Assembly (NCBI RefSeq): GCF_046156265.1
Contig: NZ_JAWDIR010000044.1
Span: 248,001-312,000, forward strand
Length of the DNA stretch: 64,000 bases
DNA from: CAMDHY01 sp046156265
GTDB lineage: Bacteria > Pseudomonadota > Alphaproteobacteria > Rhizobiales > Segnochrobactraceae
Direction: 5' to 3'
The position numbers and the translations under genes are program-made. Under the pieces are notes generated by a model that saw only the letters and a program-made list of their open reading frames with translations, was not told the origin of the DNA and did no database searches. Shown piece after piece: positions 57,177-64,000 of this stretch (its first letter is position 1; each line of letters starts with the position of its first letter).

Positions 57177-57716
57177 TCAATACTCGACGATGCCGTCCAG
57201 GGCGTAGTGCTTCACCGTCTTGCGGTTGGCGATGAGCTCGTCGATGGTCGGCTCGCCCTTCATGGCGCGGGCGATGGCGAGCTTCGTCGCCTCGTACTGC
57301 GTCCGGTAGAGGTCCTTGCGGTCGAGGTTCTCGTCGGTGGCGCAGCGCGGGTCGAGCCAGACCATGATGATCAGGCAGATGTCGTCGACCTCGTCCTTCG
57401 GCAGCACGCCGTCGATGACGCAGTCGAGCACCGCGTCGCCGATGGCGCCCTGCACGACGCCGCCGAGGAGCTCGACGTAAGCCGCGCTGTCGATCGTCAC
57501 CTTGGTCGTCATCATCGTCGCCGGGCGGACGAGCTGATTGAGATCACGGATCACGAACATCCGCGTGTGGCCGACCGCCTGGCCCATCATCGAGGCGAAG
57601 GCGTGCCCGGCCGGGCCCTTCACCGAGCCGATCAGCACCTCCGGCATCGCGTCCGTCGCCTGACCCTCGGCGGCGAGCACCGTCGCCTCGCCCGTGCGGA
57701 ACCAGATCTCGCTCAT
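57177..57716 (-). CDS. Formaldehyde-activating enzyme (Fae) homologue, catalytic His replaced
   Basis: A 179-residue protein aligning by eye with Fae, which condenses formaldehyde with tetrahydromethanopterin: TGEATV and EVLIGSVKGPAGHAFAS near the N-terminus, then TTKVTIDSA, VLPKDEVDDICLIIMVW and QYEATKLAIARAMKGEPTI. At the place of Methylobacterium His17 (AHIDLIIG) this protein has Met24-Pro25 (AMPEVLIG), so the usual catalytic base is missing. It may be an Fae-like paralogue with another activity or a binding role. ATG is preceded by GGAGGA. It is a single-gene unit; no other methanopterin gene (mch, mtdB, fhc) is in the window, though a demethylating flavoprotein is 4.3 kb away. Confidence 0.8.
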   Translation of the reverse strand: MSEIWFRTGEATVLAAEGQATDAMPEVLIGSVKGPAGHAFASMMGQAVGHTRMFVIRDLNQLVRPATMMTTKVTIDSAAYVELLGGVVQGAIGDAVLDCVIDGVLPKDEVDDICLIIMVWLDPRCATDENLDRKDLYRTQYEATKLAIARAMKGEPTIDELIANRKTVKHYALDGIVEY

Positions 57717-57913
57717 GTCGTCCTCCAGCCGTGTTGAACCTCCGCGGCGATAGCACCGCCGTGCCGCGACCGTCCAGCCGGGACGGTCATCGCCGCCCGG
57801 CAGAGACTGGCCGTCGGCGCCATCCCCGGCTATGTGTGGCACCCGCGCGGGCCGGGCGTCCGTGTGCCACCTCATTTCGCGCCGTCCGGCGCAGCGCTTC
57901 GCGGGAGAGCCCG

Positions 57914-58672
57914 ATGCCAAAGACCGCCCTCATCACCGGCGCAACCTCCGGATTCGGCGAGGCGACGGCGAAGAAGTTCGTCGCCAACGGCTGGAAGGTG
58001 ATCGTCACCGGCCGTCGCGCCGATCGCCTGGCGACGCTGGTCGAGACGCTCGGCGGGCCGACGAAGGCCCATGGCGCGAGCTTCGACATCCGCGATGAGG
58101 CGGCGATGAACACGGCCCTCGACGCCGTGCCGGAGGACTTCCGCGGCGTCGACCTCCTGATCAACAACGCCGGCCTCGCCCTCGGCACGGCGCCGGCGCC
58201 GGAGAGCAAGCTCGACGACTGGAAGACGATGATCGACACCAACATCACGGCGCTGGTGACGATGACGAAGCGGATGCTGCCGACGCTGATGGAGCGCAAG
58301 GGCGCCATCATCAACATCTCGTCGACCGCCGCGCTCTACCCCTACATGGGCGGCAACGTCTACGGCGCCTCGAAGGCGTTCGTGAAGCACTTCTCCTACA
58401 ACCTGCGCTGCGACGTCGTCGGCTCCGGAGTGCGCGTCACCTCCGTCGAGCCGGGGCTGTGCGAGAGCGAGTTCACGCTGGTGCGCACCGGCGGCAACCA
58501 GGCCGCCTACGATGCCCTCTACAAGGGCGCCGAGGCGATCCAGCCGGAGGACATCGCCGAGACGCTCTGGTGGGTCGCGACGCTACCGCCGCACATCAAC
58601 ATCAACGACATCGAGCTGATGCCGGTCAGCCAGACCTGGGCCGGCTTCAACATCCACCGCAAGCCCGCCTGA
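57914..58672 (+). CDS. SDR-family NADP-dependent oxidoreductase, YdfG-like
   Basis: A 252-residue classical short-chain dehydrogenase. The cofactor loop is ITGATSGFGEATA with a basic GRRADR after strand 2, indicating NADP. NNAGLALG and the catalytic Ser-Tyr-Lys set (NISSTAALYPYMGGNVYGASK) are intact. The C-terminal GLCESEFTLVR region resembles YdfG, which oxidises L-allo-threonine, serine and 3-hydroxy acids. GGGAGAG precedes the ATG. It is the first of three closely spaced genes with a FAH-family hydrolase and a glycerate kinase. Confidence 0.9.
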   Translation: MPKTALITGATSGFGEATAKKFVANGWKVIVTGRRADRLATLVETLGGPTKAHGASFDIRDEAAMNTALDAVPEDFRGVDLLINNAGLALGTAPAPESKLDDWKTMIDTNITALVTMTKRMLPTLMERKGAIINISSTAALYPYMGGNVYGASKAFVKHFSYNLRCDVVGSGVRVTSVEPGLCESEFTLVRTGGNQAAYDALYKGAEAIQPEDIAETLWWVATLPPHININDIELMPVSQTWAGFNIHRKPA

Positions 58673-58719
58673 TCCCGCAGCAATCTGAAATCATAGATTC
58701 AAGAAACCGAGGGAACCCC

Positions 58720-59562
58720 ATGAAACTGCTGCGTTACGGCCCCGCGGGCCAGGAGAAGCCCGGCATCCTCGACGCCGACGGCCGCATCCGCGACCTCTCC
58801 GCCCACGTCGCCGACATCGACGGCGCGGCGCTGACCCCGGACGGGCTCGCGACGATCGCCGCGATCGACGTAGCGTCCCTGCCGGTGGTCGAGGGCGAGC
58901 CGCGCATCGGCGCCTGCGTCGGCAAGGTCGGCAAGTTCCTCTGCATCGGCCTCAACTATGCCGACCACGCCGCCGAGGCGGGCATGAAGCTGCCGCCGGA
59001 GCCGGTGCTGTTCATGAAGGCGACCTCCTGCATCGTCGGCCCGAACGACGACGTCGTGCTGCCGCGCACGGCGGTGAAGGGCGACTGGGAGGTCGAGCTC
59101 GGCGTCGTCATCGGCAAAAAGGCCAAGTACGTCACGGAGGACGAGGCCCTCGACCACGTCGCCGGCTACTGCACCATCAACGACGTGTCCGAGCGCTCCT
59201 TCCAGGCCGAGCGCGCCGGCCAGTGGACCAAGGGCAAGTCCTGCGACACCTTCGGCCCGATCGGTCCCTGGGTGGTGACGCGCGACGAGGTCGCCGACCC
59301 GCAGGACCTCAAGCTCTGGTGCCACGTCAACGGCAAGCCGATGCAGAACGGCTCGACCAACACGATGCACTTCGGCGTCAAGCACATCGTCTCCTACCTG
59401 TCGCAGTTCTTCACGCTGGAGCCGGGCGACGTCATCGCCACCGGAACGCCGCCGGGCGTCGGGCTCGGCATGAAGCCGCCGGTGTTCCTGAAGGCCGGCG
59501 ACGTCATGGAGCTCGGCGTCGAGGGCCTCGGCACCCAGCGCCAGCGCGTCGTGGCCGACTGA
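58720..59562 (+). CDS. Fumarylacetoacetate hydrolase (FAH)-family protein
   Basis: A 280-residue FAH-family enzyme. The catalytic fold is marked by FLCIGLNYADHAAEAG, EPVLFMKATS, the metal ligands in DWEVELGVVIGKKA, and ATGTPPGVGLGMKPP. This subgroup contains 2,4-diketo-3-deoxy-L-fuconate hydrolase and proteins labelled ureidoglycolate lyase or 2-keto-4-pentenoate hydratase; with an SDR before it and glycerate kinase after it, a sugar-acid diketo hydrolase is the more likely role. GAGGGA precedes the ATG. It lies 47 bases after the SDR gene and 13 before the kinase gene. Confidence 0.88.
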   Translation: MKLLRYGPAGQEKPGILDADGRIRDLSAHVADIDGAALTPDGLATIAAIDVASLPVVEGEPRIGACVGKVGKFLCIGLNYADHAAEAGMKLPPEPVLFMKATSCIVGPNDDVVLPRTAVKGDWEVELGVVIGKKAKYVTEDEALDHVAGYCTINDVSERSFQAERAGQWTKGKSCDTFGPIGPWVVTRDEVADPQDLKLWCHVNGKPMQNGSTNTMHFGVKHIVSYLSQFFTLEPGDVIATGTPPGVGLGMKPPVFLKAGDVMELGVEGLGTQRQRVVAD

Positions 59563-59575
59563 GGCGCGCAGGCGG

Positions 59576-60820
59576 GTGAGCGACCTCTCCGATCGCGCGC
59601 TGCTCAAGGCGCTGTTCGATGCGGCGCTCGCCGCCTCCCTGCCGGACGGCCGCTTCGCCGGCCTGCTGCCGGAGCGACCGAAGGGGCGCACCCTCGTGCT
59701 CGCCGCCGGCAAGGGCGCGGCGCGCATGGCGGCGGCCTTCGAGGCGGAGTGGGGCGAGCCGGTCGAGGGGCTGGCGGTCACCCGCTACGGCCACGCCGTG
59801 CCCACCCGCCACATCGAGGTGGTCGAGGCGGCCCATCCGGTGCCGGACGCCGCCGGTCTCGAGGCGGCGGGGCGGATGCTCGAGATGGCCGGTGAGGCCG
59901 GGCCGGACGACCTCGTCGTCTTCCTGATCTCCGGCGGCGCCTCGGCGCTCTTGTCGCTGCCGGCGGACGGCATCACGCTCGACGACAAGCGGGCGATCAC
60001 GACGGCGCTGCTCAAGTCGGGTGCGGCGATCGACGAGATGAACGCCGTCCGAAAGGCGCTGTCCGCGATCAAGGGCGGCCGGCTCGCCGCCGCCGCTCGC
60101 CGGGCGACGCGCGTCACCTACCTGATCTCCGACGTGCCGGGCGACGATCCCGGCGTCATCGGCTCGGGCCCCTCGATCCCGGAGGCGGCGACGACGGAGC
60201 GGGCGTTCGCGATCCTCGCCCGCTATGGCATCGAGGTGCCGCCGCATGTCGCGGAGGCGATCCGCCGGAACGTGCCGGCCGACGTCGCGCCCGGCGCGGT
60301 CCACATGCTGGCGACGCCGAAGATGGCGCTCGACGCCGCGGCGGCGAAGGCGCGCGCGCTCGGCCTGACGCCGCTGGTGCTCGGCGACGCCATCGAGGGC
60401 AACGCGGCGGAGGTCGGCACCGTCATGGCCGGCATCGCCAAGTCCGCGGCGGCGCACGGCGAGCCGGCGAAGCGGCCGTGCGTGCTGCTCTCGGGCGGCG
60501 AGACGACGGTGATCGTCCGCGGCAAGGGCAGGGGCGGGCGCAATGCCGAGTTCCTGCTGTCCCTGGCGATCCACCTCGGCGGCCTTCCGGGCGTGTCGGC
60601 GATCGCCTGCGACACCGACGGCATCGACGGGTCGGAGGACAACGCCGGCGCCTGGATCGATGCCGACGTGCTCACCCAAGCGAAGGCCGCGGGCATCGAC
60701 GCGCTCGCGCGGCTTGCCGACAACGACGCCTACACGGTGTTCGAGGCCCTCGACCGGCTGGTGGTGACCGGCCCGACCTTCACCAACGTCAACGACTTCC
60801 GCGCGATCGTGGTGCGGTGA
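59576..60820 (+). CDS. Glycerate 2-kinase (MOFRL family)
   Basis: A 414-residue kinase that converts D-glycerate to 2-phosphoglycerate (GckA/TtuD type). Visible are LVLAAGKGAARMAAA, the glycine-rich ISGGASALLSLP, MNAVRKALSAIKGGRLA (substrate Lys region), SDVPGDDPGVIGSGP, and the C-terminal MOFRL segment LLSGGETTVIVRGKGRGGRNAEF with DTDGIDGSEDNAGA. The GTG start has a GCAGGCGG stretch upstream. It would finish a sugar-acid route that yields glycerate, feeding glycolysis. It converges with the xylulokinase gene with no spacer: the stops sit back to back as TGATCA. Confidence 0.92.
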   Translation: MSDLSDRALLKALFDAALAASLPDGRFAGLLPERPKGRTLVLAAGKGAARMAAAFEAEWGEPVEGLAVTRYGHAVPTRHIEVVEAAHPVPDAAGLEAAGRMLEMAGEAGPDDLVVFLISGGASALLSLPADGITLDDKRAITTALLKSGAAIDEMNAVRKALSAIKGGRLAAAARRATRVTYLISDVPGDDPGVIGSGPSIPEAATTERAFAILARYGIEVPPHVAEAIRRNVPADVAPGAVHMLATPKMALDAAAAKARALGLTPLVLGDAIEGNAAEVGTVMAGIAKSAAAHGEPAKRPCVLLSGGETTVIVRGKGRGGRNAEFLLSLAIHLGGLPGVSAIACDTDGIDGSEDNAGAWIDADVLTQAKAAGIDALARLADNDAYTVFEALDRLVVTGPTFTNVNDFRAIVVR

Positions 60821-62311
60821 TCAGCGGACGGATCGCGTCGTCTTCTCCGCCGCGTAGAGGGCGCGGAAGCGGGCGAGGCGCGGGGTGTAGAGCGCCGGCG
60901 CGGCCGCATCGGGCGTGAAGGTGCGGCGGATCGGCGGGCGGGTGCAGATCTCCGCCTCGCTGCCGGCGCCCGCGGCGAGCATGCCGAGACGGGCGGCGCC
61001 GAAGGCCGCGCCAAGTTCGGCGCCGCTCGGCAGGTCGAGCGGCACCTGCAGCACGTCGGCGATCATCTGCGTCCAGAAGGCCGAGCGCGAGCCGCCGCCG
61101 ACGAGCAGGCAACTCGTCAGCGGCAGGCTTGCCGCATTGAAGACGTCGAGCCCGTCGGCGAAGCCGAAGGCGACGCCCTCGAGCACCGCATAGGCCATCG
61201 CGTCCGCCCCGTGCTCGGCGCGCAGGCCCTGGAACATGCCGGTCGCGCCGGCGTCGTTGTAGGGGGTGCGCTCGCCGGTGAGGTAGGGGAGGAACAAGGG
61301 CGCGTGTTCGCGGCGCCCGCGGTCGGCGGCAAACGCCTCCGCCTTGCCGATGAGGCCGGCGATGTCGTCGGCGTGGCCGGTGACACCGGCGACCCAGGAA
61401 AGCGCGGAGGCAGCGGCGAGCACCACCGCCATGCCGTGCCAGCGGCCGGGGAGCGCGTGGCAGAAGGCGTGCAGCGTCCGCTCGGGCAGCGCCGCGAGAC
61501 GATCGGTGACGGAGAACAGCACGCCGGAGGTGCCGAGCGACAGGAAGCCCTCGCCGGTGCGCACCGCGCCGATGCCGACGGCGGACGCCGCATTGTCGCC
61601 GCCGCCACCGGCGACCGGGATCCGCCGCCCGGCGAGCCCCCAGTCCGCGGCGAGGCCGGCGGACAGGTCGGCCGAGATTTCGGAGCCTTCGACCAGTGAC
61701 GGCATGTGCGAGCGGTCGAGGCCGCAGGCGGAAAGCAGCGCGTCGTCCCAGGCGCGCTTGCCGACGTCGAGCCAGAGCGTGCCGGCCGCGTCCGACATCT
61801 CGGAGACGGCAGCGCCCGTAAGCCTCAGGCGGACATAGTCCTTCGGCAGCAGCACGAGGCGCGTCTTCGCGAACACTTCGGGTTCGTGCTCGGCCACCCA
61901 GACGAGCTTCGGGGCGGTGAAGCCGGGCATCGGGATGTTCGCCGCGCGCGTCGTGAAGTCCGGCACGCGGCGCAGGAGCTCGGCGCACTGCGCCTCGGAT
62001 CGGCCGTCGTTCCAGATGATTGCCGGGCGCAGCACTTGGTGAGCGCCGTCGAGCAGTACCGCGCCGTGCATCTGTCCGGAGAGGCCGATGGCGGCGACGC
62101 CGGCGAAGGCCTCCGGGGCCGAGGCGCGGACGGCGGCCACGGCGCCGAGCGTCGCCTGCCACCAGTCTTCCGGGTCCTGCTCCGACCACAAGGGCTTCGG
62201 CCGCGAGACGGTGAGCGGCAGCGACGCCTCCGTCAGCACCGCCTGCGACGGGTCGAGGAGCACGGCCTTCACCGACGAGGTGCCGACGTCGATGCCGAGG
62301 AAGCTGGTCAT
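60821..62311 (-). CDS. xylB: Xylulokinase
   Basis: A 496-residue FGGY kinase that phosphorylates D-xylulose to xylulose 5-phosphate. FLGIDVGTSSVKAVL is the N-terminal phosphate loop, GLSGQMHGAVLLD the XylB-specific segment with the catalytic-Asp-containing WNDGRSEAQC nearby, and GGGSRSAFWTQMIADVLQVPL the C-terminal FGGY signature. The ATG at 62311 gives the normal length; an extra 12 codons upstream are unneeded. It ends a minus-strand pentitol-type run, 60 bases after the ABC ATPase gene. No xylA is in the window, suggesting entry by polyol oxidation. Confidence 0.92.
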   Translation of the reverse strand: MTSFLGIDVGTSSVKAVLLDPSQAVLTEASLPLTVSRPKPLWSEQDPEDWWQATLGAVAAVRASAPEAFAGVAAIGLSGQMHGAVLLDGAHQVLRPAIIWNDGRSEAQCAELLRRVPDFTTRAANIPMPGFTAPKLVWVAEHEPEVFAKTRLVLLPKDYVRLRLTGAAVSEMSDAAGTLWLDVGKRAWDDALLSACGLDRSHMPSLVEGSEISADLSAGLAADWGLAGRRIPVAGGGGDNAASAVGIGAVRTGEGFLSLGTSGVLFSVTDRLAALPERTLHAFCHALPGRWHGMAVVLAAASALSWVAGVTGHADDIAGLIGKAEAFAADRGRREHAPLFLPYLTGERTPYNDAGATGMFQGLRAEHGADAMAYAVLEGVAFGFADGLDVFNAASLPLTSCLLVGGGSRSAFWTQMIADVLQVPLDLPSGAELGAAFGAARLGMLAAGAGSEAEICTRPPIRRTFTPDAAAPALYTPRLARFRALYAAEKTTRSVR

Positions 62312-62371
62312 GGCGGTGGGTTCCGGAGAGGGCGGGCGGGCAAACATGGCAGGCGAATGGAGCGGCAGGCG

Positions 62372-63459
<1,088 letters not shown>

Positions 63460-63460
<1 letters not shown>

Positions 63461-64000
63461 TACGCGGCTCCCGCCATGCCTTGTCCCGTCGTCGCCATCA
63501 GCGCGCGGGCGTCCCGTTCGATGCGATTGCGGACCTCGAAGAGGTCGAGATAGGTGCGATAGGCGCGGGCGTGCGCCGCCTTCCAGGCCGGATCGGCGGC
63601 GTGCACCGTCTGCCGCGGCGCCATCCGTTCCACGGCGCCGAAGAGGTCGGGCGCGAGGCCGCCGGCGACGGCCGCCACCATGGCGGTGCCGAGCAGCACC
63701 GGCTCGGCGGTGTCGCTGGTGACGAGCTCGGCGCCGAGCGCGTCGCGGTAGAGCCGCATCATCAAGGGGTTCTTGATGTGGCCGCCGGCGAGCGTCACGC
63801 GGGTGATCGCGTAGCCGTGGCGGTTTAGGTGATCGACGATGTGGCGGGCCTGCAAGGCGAGCGCGCGGGCGGTGGCATAGTAGTGCTCGAGGAAGGCGCG
63901 CCGGCTCGTCTCCTCGCCGAGGCCGGTGACGAGCGCGCGCACGCTGCCGTCGCCGAGCGGCGCGCGGTTGCCGAGCCAGTCCGGCACGATGTGGCGGCGG
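63460..64000 (-). CDS. FGGY-family pentulose kinase, C-terminal part (5' end outside window)
   Basis: The last ~180 residues of a FGGY carbohydrate kinase of the D-ribulokinase/L-ribulokinase-like group. VPDWLGNRAPLGDG is the characteristic DxxGNRxP segment, followed by VTLAGGHIKNPLMMRLYRDALG (C-terminal FGGY-like signature) and PVLLGTAMVAAVAGG. It would phosphorylate a ketopentose or pentitol. The open frame continues past base 64000. It is co-translated with the ABC ATPase gene and shares the run with xylB, suggesting a ribitol/arabitol-type catabolic operon. Confidence 0.85.

Overview
The window is about 70% GC chromosomal DNA with dense, strongly GC3-biased genes, many 1-4 bp start/stop overlaps and no rRNA, phage, insertion sequence or CRISPR array. 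It most resembles a hyphomicrobial (Rhizobiales) alphaproteobacterium. The best single clue is a 2,608-residue membrane-anchored 22-mer-repeat protein at 39267-31441 that looks like the growth pole ring (GPR) protein of polar-growing Rhizobiales. Many sugar and sugar-acid catabolic genes with ABC transporters, and pca genes, fit the same group. This assignment is an inference; there is no marker gene such as 16S.

Layout, 1-12.6 kb: the end of a chemoreceptor with a degenerate CZB-like domain, a Tat-exported M20 amidohydrolase, a B12-binding radical SAM protein, the alkylation-repair pair ada plus a 2OG-Fe(II) oxygenase, two small proteins of unknown function, tRNA-Cys, a REC-PAS-GGDEF-EAL c-di-GMP protein, an amidase and a glutathione transferase.

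12.7-22.7 kb: one long plus-strand catabolic block. A FCD-type GntR regulator with a GGTATACC palindrome at its start is followed by an ABM-domain protein, an HpcH/HpaI aldolase with a histone-H1-like lysine tail, a D-2-hydroxyacid dehydrogenase, a complete carbohydrate ABC importer (binding protein, two permeases, ATPase) and a D-apionate-lactonase-like protein. It probably imports and degrades a branched or unusual sugar acid or lactone. 23.0-31.4 kb: a glycogen/trehalose operon (glgX, treY, treZ, GH13 alpha-glucosidase) ending at a strong hairpin terminator.

31.4-50.4 kb: the GPR-like gene, a 2Fe-2S ferredoxin, an RLAN/RimK ATP-grasp ligase, a GNAT acetyltransferase, a glycine-zipper lipoprotein, an MsrQ/YedZ-like haem membrane protein, pcaD and pcaB of the protocatechuate pathway, a glutathione transferase, and a MoxR ATPase / VWA protein / Stf0 sulfotransferase row.

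50.4-64 kb: a choline/betaine-type operon on the minus strand (glycine-betaine binding protein, choline-kinase-like protein, dimethylglycine-dehydrogenase-like enzyme) divergent from a DeoR regulator. Then come an ACMSD-like amidohydrolase, a formaldehyde-activating-enzyme homologue lacking the catalytic His, an SDR / FAH hydrolase / glycerate 2-kinase operon, and a minus-strand pentitol-type set (FGGY kinase, sugar ABC ATPase, xylulokinase) running off the right edge. Many modules feed C1, C2-C3 or pentose intermediates into central metabolism, which suggests a versatile soil or plant-associated heterotroph.
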